From Prunella strophiata (Eukaryota; Chordata; Aves; Passeriformes; Prunellidae), in the NCBI GenBank assembly GCA_036583965.1, contig JAZBQD010000027.1:23381001-23445000 (forward strand): a stretch of DNA of 64,000 nucleotides, written 5' to 3'. A model generated the notes under the pieces. That model made no database searches, had not been told where the DNA came from, and worked only from the letters and a program-made list of their open reading frames with translations. Below are positions 36,301-49,200 of this stretch, piece after piece. Each line of letters starts with the position of its first letter. The first letter of the stretch is position 1. The translations under genes and the position numbers were made by a program.

Positions 36301-37480
36301 CTTGTTGTTACCTGGACAACAAATCATGTAAGGCTCTGCCTTTCTTCCTCTGCAGACACTTTAGAAATACATAGCCTTGGAGCTTTTCATTTCATTTTAT
36401 CTGACAAGAAGGAGGGAGGTTTCCTTAGGAGACAAATAAAAGCTGTGTATTGCTCAGTAATACACTGAAACTCTGGGCCACAGGGCCATGTCCATCAGGG
36501 CAGTGTCCTGGGGCTGCCCCAGGGCAGGGCAGCTCCCCAGGGCAGGCAGGACATCCCCAGGAGCAGGGCCACAGGAAGGGCTCCCTGAAAGAGCAAACTG
36601 TCAGATGAGGGGGCTGCATTTATCCTCCTGCAGCATATCAATAAACTTATAAATATCCTATTTAGAAATAAAATAAAGGAAAGAATTATTGCATGATGGA
36701 AGAACCACTGAATGACAGTTATCTGTTCTCCATCAAGAGAGGTGAAAGTTGTTAATTTGTCTTATTTTAATCAGGATCAAGTACATCTGACAAACTGTTT
36801 CAAATCATTGCTACTCAGGGGGTTGATGACAGTCTCCAAGATACATCTGTTCTGCAGTAAGCTTCCAAAAAAATTAAAATAGATCCTCCTTCATTTTTTT
36901 AAAAGAATGAGTTCCTCTACTGAGATATAGATAAAAATACAGATATATGCAAAAATGACCCTATCATTTCTTTGTTTGATCCTCAGTTTGTTCAAGGGTA
37001 ATATTCTGCATGGACAATCACCCTGCAAAGAGCAGATTATGTCCTGGCCCTGTCCATGTGTTAAGATGCAGTATGTAAAATCAAAGATGTGTAAACAGCA
37101 TTAGAAATATCTTCAGTGATACCAAAATATAAAATTCCAGATCCTTTCCAAACTACACAGATATAATCTTGCAACTTCCTGTGGAACCAGCCTGAGCAGC
37201 CTGATAGACATAACTTTCTGTTTTTATTGAAATATCTTCTCTTTCTTATTACCACTTCCCTTGATCTTCATTCTTTCTGTCTGTTCTGAAGTCTCAGCTT
37301 AACTTGACTAAATTCACAATCATTTTCTCTTACCCTTTTGTCACTTCTCCTATTTTCTGGTATAATTCAACTTATGCCCTAACTTCAATGCATGAAAATT
37401 TCTGTACATTTCCTCAGAGTCCTGGCTTCTGAAACAGAGGCTGAAATGAGAGGCAGGAGGCTTTGTGCCTCAGCTGATGT
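30313..37480. other. Single-copy DNA, no gene seen
   Basis: No exon or RNA gene is recognised. The GC-richer stretches 30950-31520, 32590-32890, 34010-34200 and 36110-36380 could be old insertions. I looked for TG...CA ends with flanking duplications around 32590-32890 and 36110-36380 and found none. Open frames are at most 77 codons. A compact GC-rich patch at 36475-36560 is listed separately. Confidence 0.5.
36475..36560. other. Small GC-rich patch with hairpin
   Basis: A GC-rich, CpG-poor patch stands out from the AT-rich surroundings. It contains the perfect stem CCTGGGG/CCCCAGG (36507-36513 with 36517-36523, loop CTG) and several GGGCAGGGCAG-type repeats. It is not a CpG island, and no gene or promoter is evident. 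Confidence 0.6.
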
Positions 37481-37500
37481 GTGTGAGTTATAACTCACAC
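37481..37500. repeat. Perfect 20-bp palindrome
   Basis: GTGTGAGTTA is followed immediately by its exact reverse complement TAACTCACAC with no spacer. Symmetry stops at both edges. It could bind a dimeric factor or extrude as a tiny cruciform. No neighbouring gene tells which, if either. Confidence 0.9.
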
Positions 37501-40500
37501 GAAATTAAGGAAACAAACCATGGAATAATTCCTGCAAAAGATTTCCATGTGTTTAATATCTTTATGGTCAGAGTTAGAACCCAGGAGAACTGGACTTTGT
37601 TGGGTGATGAGACTACCTGTCTCAAAACAAGATTTCTTCTAGTACTCCCTCCAGTTTCTTACTTTTCTGACACCACATTTTTTGCTCTGAATTTACAAAA
37701 GTGATTACTATGGGATGGACGCCAGAGCAGTTTGAAAATAAAGAATGGGTTTTTTTAAATTACTGCAGCTTGTGAATTGACTGATAAATTACCTCAGAGT
37801 AATAAGAATCTTCTGGTCAAAGCAAAGAATTGGATCCCAGAAAGTGGCTCAATTTCCCTGGGCATTTAGGGGTTTTCCAGGGCATTTTAAAATAATCTTT
37901 CTGCCTCTCTTCTTATTACAGAATTACTTCTTTTCTGCTGTATTTAGTTGCTTTTTTATTAGGTAAGCTCTTCAAGGCAAGGACAGTTCATGCAATGTCT
38001 AGTACAAAAGGCTGCTGATTTCCCTCCTGGCTTCTGAGGTACTTTGTAATACAAATAATGATGCTAATCATATTGGGTGAGTCTCTGGAAATGGGGCATT
38101 TTAGAAGTCTGATATAAATCAAATGAGGGGGAAAAACCCAGCCTTATAAATATGTTCATCTTAAATAAAAAGATATTCACTTTTATTCCTTTTTAGGTGC
38201 CCCCTTTAGCTGGCACTGACTGGCAAATGAATGGATTTCTTTTAAAGGCAGTCATCACATCACAGAGTTCTTTGTAAATCTCTAGGCAGACTAGAGGATT
38301 TTGGCCTTCTTTTTCCCTTTTTCTTAAAATGTTATAAATACTTCCTTTCAATTTTACTCTCCCACTGCTTCAGACATTGAGATAGTTATATCACAACCAC
38401 AGATAAATTAATATGACTGGTGTGAGGTTATAGGTATACACAAGAACAAAAGGACTGATGACTGAAAAGAGAAATGTTTTAAATTATTCAGAGAGATTCT
38501 TTCTTTGCTTGGGATTTTGGGAGCAATTGAAAAAAGCAGTGAATGAATATGAACACTGCATGAGCAATCTGACACTGTCAGACACAGCACCAGTGCCATG
38601 TGCATTTCCCTCTTTTGATCATGCAGTTCAAAACTTGTTCAGTTCTTTTTAAATAGTTTACCTCTTTCTGTTTAAATGCAGAGCTTAAAGATTGTCCTCT
38701 AACTCCTCTTCAGAAATTCTTGCAGCTGTACTTTACAGTACCTATGTGGTACATACCCATGAGAATCCATTTTTTGCAAAACTTTTCTTTAACCTTGATA
38801 GTATCATAAAGGAGAATCTAGGATCTTCAAAGTGCTGAAAAACCCAGGAGTAAATCCAGAGGTTTTCAGTTCCTCCCTTCTACCTCTTGAATTAAAGACT
38901 GTCAAGCTATTTTTTCCTTAGATGTACTATCAAAGCAATACAGCAATCAAAAAGATACCTGAAAAAAGTTAATAATGCCCTTAAAGATGTCATGTCAGCC
39001 AGAATCCTTGATATTTTGAATGTGTAAAAAAAGTTTATGAATAAAGATATGTGGAGTGTGTGCTTACTCAGGGAGAGTTAGATCACCCATGGTGGTAAAT
39101 CAGCTAATTTGTGTAAGCAGCACAGCTAATGATCTCTAATTCTTGCTATGTGCCCACTTACACAAGAACACCATGCTTATTCCTCCTTCTTTTTTTTTTT
39201 TTTTTGTTGGAGGCAGAAAAACTGTCATTTTGTCACCATCTTTTTTCCCATAAATTGTAGGACCTGCACACCTGGAAAATGCCTTTTTTGTACCTGACTG
39301 GAACTGTGCACAGCCCATGGATAACAAGAGCAACATGTGAAGCTGGCAGAAATGAGCAAATTAGAAAACAAATGCACTTCAGAGGATGTTTTCCAGAGGT
39401 TTAATCTTGCTGAGGCACTTAATTCTCCCTGGTTTTGTGAATCAGCTGTTCATAAATTGTTCTAAATTATTTTGGACAGAATGGACAGAAAGACCCCTGT
39501 ATGAAGAAAGCAGGATTATAAAATATAGTTCCTGCCAGCCATACAAAAATGCCATTTTCTGTTACAAAAAAATACCCCAAAAAACTGTTACCAGTAGGTT
39601 ACAGTGTGAGTAGAGGGCAGACAATGAAAAATGGAAGAAAAAAGGTTATATATATGACTGTGTATAACTAAACATGCATAACAAAAAAGAAAGCAATAAA
39701 ATGCTACTGTTTTTACTGATGTTGCTGAGGTCACACAGACTTTGAGAAGATGGCTTGATTTATATTCCAGGTGTTTCTGCTTGGAGGCTGAAGGTTTCAG
39801 CTTTATTCCCAGCATTGCTACAGCTTAATAATGGGGGACAGCAGGGAAGTTTTCTGTCTTTCCATGAGTTTTATAATATTGAGAGCAGAAAAGGTTCAGT
39901 TTTCTTTTTAAATCAGCACACAAGTTGACAAAGAATACGATGGAATTGCTTTAACTGCCCAATTGTTTAATAAGTTTAATTAATTAATTTGATGAAATTG
40001 TTTCCTTTTTTTTTAGTGTAGTATTGATACTGTTGGTTTTGACTTTCCTTTTATGCTCTTTGATTTTTTGACATGAAAGTCTGTAAGTCAGACAGCTCCT
40101 AATATCACTTTTCTATCTAGTTTGCACAGATTTCTCCACTGAAGTTGCAAACAGGTGCAAAGCCAGTCCTTCAGTGACCCTCGAGATCCCTCCAGAGTTA
40201 TACATTGATCTGCATTCCTCAGCTCCCTCAGAATTTTGAACTCTTCTGTGTTTCTACTCTGCCTTGCAGTTTCCTCTCTCCTGTAAGTGTAATTGTGCTG
40301 TGAAGCAGAGCAGTGTAGTGACCCCAGCCTAGGAAAAGCTCTGTCAGCACTGGAGCCTGGGTTAGAATCCCCAGGGGAACTTCCCTCCACTGCCAGTGTT
40401 CCTGTAAAGTTTCTGAGATGAGAGCATAATGCAAAGCATCTCATGCATGTACAACAAACAGCCTCAGGACTGCATGATAGAAAAAAGAAAAGTGATATTC

Positions 40501-41024
40501 TATGCAGAGAAGCAGTGGCCACAAATAAATTGTTGGCCTCTGTCTTTCCCTTGTCACACAAGAACCATGCAGTTGCCTGGTTTTCCTATTATCAGCCCCT
40601 GGTAGTCATCACTAACAGGAACCTTCTATTCATCTTATTTAAAGTGACTTTGGATCCAGTGCTCAGTGAAAACAAAGGAAAGAATTATCTATACTTCCAT
40701 GGGTTTGGCTAAGAACTTCTCAGCTGGAAAATAAGATATATCTCATAACACAGGAAGTACCACAAGCTTATCCTGCAGCAATAGTCTGCCTGTATTTGTT
40801 GAACTGGTTTCTTTTGGGCTCTGGTTTAACTCTGATGCTATTATTCTGCTTCTTCTGGCAAAAAAATGAGAACCAAATCCCACTACAACAAATGAATGAA
40901 AAGCACTGCTGGCTAAAATAACTATCGTTCTATAGCATTTCTCATTGATAAATCAGTGTAATTACCTTTATTTTCCAGGGCAGAAGGAAAGACAAAGTGA
41001 AGAGATGTGATTTATTCAAAAGGC
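37501..41024. other. Single-copy DNA, no gene seen
   Basis: No gene is recognised. A minus-strand open frame of 157 codons at 40088-40561 has no recognisable domain and sits in a stop-poor patch. A poly(T) tract lies at 39190. Confidence 0.5.
39190..39205. repeat. Poly(T) tract, T16
   Basis: Sixteen T residues. Low complexity. Confidence 0.9.
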
Positions 41025-41114
41025 TGACAGCAAAGGTAAAGAATTCCAGAGTCTAAATCCAGGGCTTGACAGCAAAGGTAAAGAATTCCAGAGTCTAAAT
41101 CCAGGGCTTGACAG
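41025..41114. repeat. Perfect 42-bp tandem duplication
   Basis: A 42-bp unit beginning TGACAGCAAAGGTAAAG and ending CCAGGGCT occurs at 41025-41066 and again, identical, at 41067-41108. It is followed by the first six bases of a third unit (TGACAG, 41109-41114). The absence of any mismatch suggests a recent duplication. The unit has no open frame or known motif and is probably a length-polymorphic minisatellite seed. Confidence 0.95.
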
Positions 41115-41597
41115 ATTGTTTCCACCAATAGGGATAATCTGTCAAACATGAGAGCCAGTATTCTATGTTTTACATGCTGTGTTTTCTAGCATAGATTGCA
41201 TTCATGCTTATGCAGCAACCTATATACTATTGGAGTATAAATTAACAGAGTACCTGTGACTTTTTCCTTGGTGCAAGTTCTCCTGAAAAATCCTGTCAGA
41301 AGATTGATTTACCACAAAGAATATCAAATACAACCTCCTGAGGAAGCTGTGAAGACAAAGCTACTCTGGAGCCCAGATTGGGAGTGTTCAGTCCCAAACT
41401 AGCAGAGTACAAATGTTTCTATTCACACTTTTCCCCTCTTGCTGTCTTGGATTGTCTTTACTTCCCAGTGTGTACTTTTGATCAGTAAAGGAGTTAAAAA
41501 GGGAATATTTCTCATTTTCCTCCTGCATGTAGGATACACACACATGTTTCCCTGGGCACATCACTCACAGCTAATGTCTGACTCAGGGGTTTGGATG

Positions 41598-41661
41598 GGC
41601 TATATGTACACAGAAACATGTATAGGATAGGCTATGTGTGCATAGAAACATCTCACAGTGT
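41598..41661. repeat. Diverged 32-bp tandem duplication
   Basis: Two adjacent 32-bp units start GGCTATATGTACACAGAAAC and GGCTATGTGTGCATAGAAAC. The first 22 positions differ at three sites, and the remainder is diverged. An old local duplication is likely. Confidence 0.65.
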
Positions 41662-44269
41662 ACATTTCTCAAGATATAAAATATTATTAAAACAGGGGCT
41701 CTCCACACAACTATTTAATCATAAAGTGATTGAACTGAGTAGTGAAGTGTGCTCATCCCAGCAGCCAGGGATTCCCATCACTGTCACTCACTTCACAAAA
41801 ATGATTTGTCTGTCTCACAGAGCATGATTTCAGTTCCATGGATATCCATGTGTGATGACCCCACTTTCTGTCCTTTCAGAGATTTGCTTTTTCAGACATT
41901 GCATTAGCCTTTTCTATTTAATGCTTATTTTTAGTATATATCATTACCCTTTTTGCAACAGCACAAAATCATTGCTTGATTTACCTTTCTCCTGGCTTCT
42001 TAAATGATTGCCTGGTGCATCCATATCAGGGTGAGGGTGTTGAGAAGGTCAAAGCAATGACAGCCTTCAGGGCTGTGTCAGTGAATGCCAAAGTTGCCTA
42101 CTCAGCTCAGCACTACCACAGGCTCATCCACAAAATACAGCCAGACTGTGATGGAAGCAGTGCTTGAATAAGCCTCAAACCTTCTATTCCTGACTCAAAG
42201 CTTTCCAAATTTTACATTTAAGGCCTGATTTTCTCAGCAGTAAGCATCCTCTCCTCGCCTTGACTTTCAGAGAAATTGCCATTTGAGAACACAGCTCCTG
42301 TAATTCCTACTTCTCTTCCCATAGCAGGAAACAAAGTCTGCAGGTATTTTGAACGAGTGTCATTGCTTTCAATAGTTTTGTTTCCTTTGTTGTGAAAAAA
42401 GGAACAGCTTGTTCTCTGTGTTCATTACATTAAATAAACTGTTGCATTAACATCTTTTCATTTCCTGTGTTGGAAGTGCCCAAAAAGAGGCATGTTAGCA
42501 GCACAGATAAATTACTTTAACAGGACCTTAATGTCATTTAGATTTGTGCTTACACTCTAACTATAGTCTGTTGGAAAACAAATACATATGAGATGACACA
42601 TGCACTGCATATCTCTGGTTTCTTTCACTTCCATCCACTTTGGGCCACCTTCTAACACTTTATTTCATTGAGCAGAACCTCACCTCAGGTAAGAAAAATA
42701 CTGCCCCGATTGGTTGTACATTTCAGAATCTGGCTATTTATAAACAATGTTTTCCTTCAGCTTTGAGTACCACAAAAGTAATCACTGCAGCTGGTGCTCC
42801 TGGAGACAGTGACCTGTGGCAATGAAAGGCTAATGGAATTGCACAAGTGTCACTACACACATCATCTGTACTAAGTGAAGTTGTGCAGATGTTGCTGAGA
42901 CCATGACTTAGTACTTGTTTGGGGTGAGCTGCATGTGATGGACAGAACACAGTGTGACAGCAAAGATCTAAGCTGAGTTTGAAGTCCTGATATTTGGGGG
43001 GGAAAAAAGCAATTTTCAAGAAAATTTTCTGACATAAGGTGTGAAAATTCACGAGACTCAGTGATCCACATTTTTCTATGTCAATATGTCATTCCCTTTT
43101 GTGCCTCTATTCAGTGGTTGAACCTGTTTCTCAAAACTGAAAGAAGATTTGCAATATCAAACATGAAAATTCCACCAAATCCATAAAAACAGCCCTTAAA
43201 TTAGGAACCAATCAACAATTTTCTTAATCTGTTCATATTTAGAATAGAGTGCTATTTCATATTGGCCTATTATCAATTTTCACCATGTTTTTGGATACTT
43301 GTTGAAATCTATCCTCTCCTTGAACATGCATTTACTAAGACACAAGCACATATTCAACTTCATTTTTAAAGAAGTTCTTGTTCTGCTCACTAGTTCAGGT
43401 TCTGTTCTACTACCAGTTAATATCCTTAATTACAATGTCATCATAGGTTGTTATAATTATTTTATCACTTATGAAGATTACACTGGTTGGATAAAAGCAT
43501 TAAAAGTTTATAAGTGTGAAACATATAAGTGTAAAAATATAAAGGATTTAATTTAATTCCATTAAAATAACCAAATCATTGAGGTTTGTTCTTTTATGTC
43601 AGTACTATGAAATCATGTTAGTGTTTAATGCTGAGGAAAACAGACATAGGACAAGGTCAGCTCCTAAGCCTCAAAAACTAGGAAATGTTAGAAGAAAAGA
43701 ATCAGATCAATCTTCTCTCACTGATATTCCTTTTAAAAAACTCTAGCTCTCCTTTCATTTCCAGCTCCATTAGGTAGCCAAGAGCTATAAATATGCAAAC
43801 CTGAAAGAACCTGAACTGCAAACCCAAACCTCCATGGTTTCCTCAGGCACAGAACCATGGACTGGATCCAGAGAGCAGCACAAACACAGGCCACCCTCCC
43901 TTCCATGCTGCAGCTCATCCTGCTGGAGTGCTGGGCTGGTCCTGGCAGGCCTGCTGCTCTCTGCTCCTCTGCCTCCTTCCCTCCAGCCCAGCATTTAACT
44001 GTTGGCTCTGCACTGCAACACACTGGTCACCTAACTAAAGTTCCTTTACAGGCAATTTTCCTTTTGCAAATAGTAAGTGTTCTGCAATAGCACCCCCTGT
44101 ATAATTAATGTCACAGGGAACCACACATATGTGACATATGAAAGAGAAGTCCCAGAAATTTTCTTCTGAAAGGAATGGGGCAAGCCCTCCTCCCTTACAA
44201 ACAAATACAACAGTCATCAAAATAAGTGGGATTTTAAGCTCTTCATCTCACTGTATCAATTAATTTGCA
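41662..44269. other. AT-rich single-copy DNA, no gene seen
   Basis: No gene or transposon is recognised. The interval 43300-43560 is strongly AT-rich. Overlapping short frames on both strands around 43730-44090 mark a stop-poor patch, not a conserved protein. Confidence 0.55.
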
Positions 44270-44275
44270 CTAAAT

Positions 44276-44648
44276 TGTCACGGCATATGCCACAGCACAT
44301 GTCACAGTTGAGACAGCCACAATACAGAGTATCACCATACAATATCTGAAAGATTCAACCCATACAGAGTAACACCAAACCTCTTCAGAAGGCTTCAGGT
44401 GTCTGCTCATACAGAGAACCATCTCATCACATCAGAAGGCTGCAAGCTCTGCCCTTCTTGTCCTTTACCCAGCCTTTTATCCCCCTCCTGTCCATGCAGT
44501 GCCCCTGTGTGCCCTCTGCTCCCTGTGGTGGTTGCTCAGTGCCCCTGGGCACTCCATGGCTCATTGCTGTCACTGCTGCTCACAGCTGCACCCACTGGGG
44601 ATGAGGCTCCAGCCCCACTCCCAATCATCCACACACTGTGTGCCTACA
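44276..44648 (-). mobile_element. Solo ERV LTR, copy 2 (6-bp TSD)
   Basis: This copy is 373 bp, TGTCAC...GCCTACA on the plus strand, flanked by perfect CTAAAT duplications (44270-44275 and 44649-44654). It belongs to the same family and has the same orientation as the LTRs at 29675 and 62517. The minus strand has GGATAAAAGG and an inverted CCAAT, so minus-strand polarity is inferred. It is longer because a roughly 47-bp segment beginning CATACAGAG is tandemly duplicated (44361 and 44408) where the other copies have one. No internal retroviral sequence remains. Confidence 0.93.
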
Positions 44649-44859
44649 CTAAATATCATTAATGTTTCCCTTAGTGTTCAAAATTGTAATTGTTGGTTGG
44701 GGGGAGGGCTGTCACTTCAATAGAGAATTTTTTTCAAAATGAAGGTTCAAAGCTGCTGCATACACTGAATGCTTTAATGCAGCCACTGCACTGTAGCAAG
44801 TTGAAAGGAAATCTCATTAGGAGAGGATTCCAGGGAAAAAAAAGCACAGTCACTGTTAG

Positions 44860-44871
44860 TGCTAATTAGCA
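44860..44871. promoter_or_regulatory. Palindromic TAATTA homeodomain-type site
   Basis: TGCTAATTAGCA is a perfect 12-bp palindrome holding the TAATTA core recognised by many homeodomain proteins. It lies in repeat-free sequence just beyond the copy 2 LTR. This is a motif match only, and such sites are common in AT-rich DNA. Confidence 0.3.
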
Positions 44872-46203
44872 GCTTTTTCTGCTGTTTCAAATGAAGCTCG
44901 AAAAATGAATGAGTAGACAGATTATTTCACCCCAGGTGTATTCCTTCAGGTCAAGGGTGAGGCACCTTGTGAGGGTGGTGTTGCTCCACCATCGTGTTCT
45001 GATTCAGCAGCTAAAAAAACCTTGCCAATTCCTTAATCCAGAGAGTCAAAAAAGCAGGTCTGTATTAGCAATATCAGCAAAACAAAAAGAAATGTAATTT
45101 CTGTCAGAAATGATGAAGCTCTTCCTTTCAAAATTAACTGAACAATAATTTAAACATGTGCAAAGCTGGCAGTACTTTAAAAACAGTCCATGTGAAATCC
45201 TAGGGCATTAATCCATTTTAACCATACTACTAACAACAACTATGGCAGGTACACAGGCAGAAGCTACATCTTGTAGACATGGAACAACCGAAAAAAAAAC
45301 ATTTCTGCACACTAGATTCAGAAGACACAAGGAATGAAGGAACCAGTGAGTCAGTGCAAAGGAAAATCTCATATGAGTTAGAAAAGAAAATTAATAAGAT
45401 TTCTGCAGCAGGCTATCACTTCAAAACATCATCAACTCTTCCTCTGATTTAATTCAGCTTGAGTTAGAGAAAGGCATAGACAAGTAATGGAATTCACATC
45501 TTCAAAACTACCCACAAAAATCAGAAAGTACCTAATCCCTCCAACCTATGAGGGTGTGCAATCACCTGTACCCTGACAGTACATTAAGAATTTATTTACC
45601 TCATCTGTTGACACCAATTTATGTTTTCTTGAGCCATGCACAAGAAAGCCTAAAATAATCCACAGCTCCTGGTTTCAAAATAATTCACTAACAGAATCTC
45701 AGAAATTAGGAACTCCCTAGACTCAGAACATTTAAAAAGCACACCCCAGTGCATCATGATAATCATTCTACACAGGATCTGCAGACTCCCGAGTGAAAAA
45801 GTCATATTTTCTGCAACAAGATACCTGTAGTACTTTGAGAGGTAAAACCAGTGTACCAATGGACCATGGTATTTAATCACAGGTGTTTGATTAAAGAAAG
45901 TTATGTACTTAGAACTCTTGTGGTTCTCGAGTCAAAGAAAAAAAAAAAAAAGGCATGCAGGAAACTGAAAACATTTTAAGTTCTAGTTAAATGCCTGTAG
46001 ATGTCCTTCCTGTGAGAACAAGTCCTTTTATTCACCATAACTCTGCATTTCTTCAGTGGCAGTTTTTTTCTATCAGGTTATCCAGCTGGAAAGCCCCTGA
46101 AGGGAGCTCTTGCCCTAAACATGACTAATGGGAAATGAGAAGGTAGAAGTGGTTTTTACAGTTGTTGTTGCCAAACTATTGAAAAGCATCTGTTGCTATA
46201 TAG

Positions 46204-46220
46204 AAAAAAAAAAAAAAAAA
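46204..46220. repeat. Poly(A) tract, A17
   Basis: Seventeen A residues flanked by unique sequence. Low complexity. Confidence 0.92.
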
Positions 46221-49200
46221 TGAACGCCCATTCAAAACAGGCAGTCCATATTTTACTGAAAATCTTTACTAGTGGTATCTAAATGCTCCAGTAACTTCTT
46301 GGCTATTTTTCACAGTAATGCACTCAAGCTGTCAGAGACCTTTCAAGGGCAGCCACTCTAAATTAATTCTACTGGAACTTATTTAATGTCAATGTTTATC
46401 TAAAAGAAAACAAAATCTAGCGATCAGTGGCGAAGGAATATTCAAAAGTTTCACTGAAGTTGATAGAAAACCTTCAACTGGGTTAAAGAAAGCAGAATGG
46501 CAGTGAGATCCCCATGGAGGCTGAAGGGTAAAAACATGTTTTCCTGTGAACAGTTTTCTCATTTTTTAAATACTCTAAGCTATTTTTAATGGGATTCATC
46601 TCTACCAAGTTCTCTAAACTCTGTCTTGGTCATGTGTTCACAAAATGCAACACATTTGCTGGCATATGTGGTTCTGAATAATAAATAATTTATTTCTGCA
46701 GTTCATTACTGCCTTTTGACTGTCCCAGCAACTGGCAGAGGGACACTCACTCCTGAGTGCTGGAGAGGAGAAAGGATAGGTGTAAACACTTCAAAGACTC
46801 AGGAACCTGAGTGCATTGGTTTTAACAGAGATCTAATCAGTGGGGGCAATAGAATGCCACTTTGGATTAGGATACTGAAAGCCAAAGAAAAGCCTGCTGA
46901 GGCAAGCTGGGTATTTCTACCACTCATGCTGCAGCACAGCACTTGTGCTTGCTGGGAGCTGAGTAGGGAGGATTAGCATGACCTTTGCTTAATGATCAGG
47001 GCTATAAACCTTTAGGGACTGGATGGTAAACAAAGCAAAGAGCTGGAAAAGAACAGGAGTCACATAGCTTTTATTAAAGATTGTTTTGTTTAGCTTCAAT
47101 TTTTAAATCGGTAAGATATTATATCACTGACTTTTGGTATCAATTGTGTATCCCAAAGCAAATTTATTGTGGGACCTCATTCAGACTGTTAAGGTTGAAC
47201 TTTTTTCATTTTTATCTGCTGAAAAAGTAAAAGCAGAAAACTCAATGCACATTATCAACACAGGATATGAAAATACCTTAGAAAGTGACACCACTCTTAT
47301 GAAATCTGACACTAAATTTTGGTGCTCCAGATACCTTAAAATCTGGAGGAGTTGATTCTACCTGTGTCATTTGACTCCTTATCTTACTTTGATGGGTCTT
47401 GTGGTCTTTGTAACTACTAAAACTTGAATGAGAAAATCCAAGTGATATCTTGGTGTCTTCTCTGTAAGATTTTGATGCTTCCACGTTTCCTCCTCCTCTG
47501 TTGTCACAGGCAGCACAGCATCTGAGCCACTGCACTGGAGCATACAGAAAACAGAAATCTTCTGTGCTTCTAAGGGAAAATTGGTTCCAGGGGTATTTAA
47601 CAACAATATCCTCCATATCTCCAATTTTCTGCAGCCCTCCTTCTTCCTAAGCCAAAGAAGAATTTGTTTCCTGCCTCTCTGCTCCACATTTAACCCAGCC
47701 AGTGATGACACTCAAGGGGAGTATTTGCTTTTCTCAGAATTGTGCTGTTTGGGCAGAAATGACCAATATTGCCAAAGTTATTGCAGAAATGTGGTTGGAA
47801 AATTATCTGGTGGAGAGACTTTTATTGCAGTGCCTTTCAGCATAGTAGCAGTTTATTTGTCATATTCATGACTAATTAAAAAAACACTTTCAAAAGATGC
47901 TTCATTTTGACTTAATCATCCCATCTTTTGTATATTTAATAAATATATAATGCAACAAGCAGTTCCATGAGCATTAGAACAAATGGAGAAAGGTTTTTCA
48001 GAGCATAAGACTAACTTTATGATTCATAAGGAGACTGTAACTAAGGAAAGCCATGTGAAGATATCTCTCATTAACCAACATGGGATTCTAACATGAGACA
48101 AAAATTAACAGATTTACTGGATGTTGTGGGGGGTGCGTTTAATATTGCAGAGACAATAGAAGGAATAAAATTTAAATTTAAAAATAGCAACATAAACAAA
48201 GGTCTATCCAAGATTTGGGCATGCCTCAAATTTTTCTTTAATGTGAATTCTGTGGTACACAGCATACAGTGAATTTTAATGTCATATGTTCCTTTAAAGA
48301 GATTGTTTGCCAGGGTATTTCACAAAATTTATGAGAATTTATTATTGCTAATCCATTGCAAAATACAGTTTAAAGTTAACAGTAAGTTCAAAATTAGTTT
48401 ACAGAATAATGATTAATATATTTCCTTATGAAATCAGGCCAAATTCAAGTGATACTATTAAAATCACCACTGAAAAATTAATACTTCCAGTAATGTCACA
48501 ACAGGACTTAGTGAGGTCCAAGTTAAATGTCTTTATTTTTTAAAAATTCCAATGTTTATTTTTTTAATTTGGTTTCAAATACATTTATTATTTTAACTGC
48601 TATTTGTAATTTACCCTGGGATAAAAAAATCAAAGTTTTGGGCAAGGAGACTATTCAGGTATTTTGGTATTATCTTTGAGGGACCTAGTTATTGATCATG
48701 CTTTTTGTTTCTTCCATCATTTTCTGTCTTAATGGTGTTGAGAATGCACCTCTTAAACAAAAATTTTTACATATAAAACAAGCACCTTTCTGCTTCAGCA
48801 GCTCCCATTATTTACAGAATAATAAAAAATGCACTCACTAAATAGTAAAATAAATAACAAAGATAAGCTTGCTTTTCTAAAGACCTCAAAGTCATAGATA
48901 AATGATCGAGTGTCAAGAAAAAGGAAGAAAGCAGAGGATGAGAGAATTATTTATCTACACTTTGGACAACAAAGGACTACAGAATTCAAATGCAGGTTTT
49001 ATAATTCCTCACCTCTTGCTTTAGCTACTAGACTAGAGAATCATAGAGAAGAAGTCCTGCAAGAAGCACATTTCCCTCTCTGCCTTTGGAATGAATGTCA
49101 CACTTTTGGATCAGAGCATCCAGGTAAGCATTCATTGCATTGTAAATTAATGTTTTTCAGTCAAATAAAAAAAAAGTCTCTACAGCAAAAGCAATCAGGA

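Noticed and set aside
36475..36560. CpG island promoter
   Set aside because: It is GC-rich but nearly free of CpG and under 100 bp, with no gene beside it.
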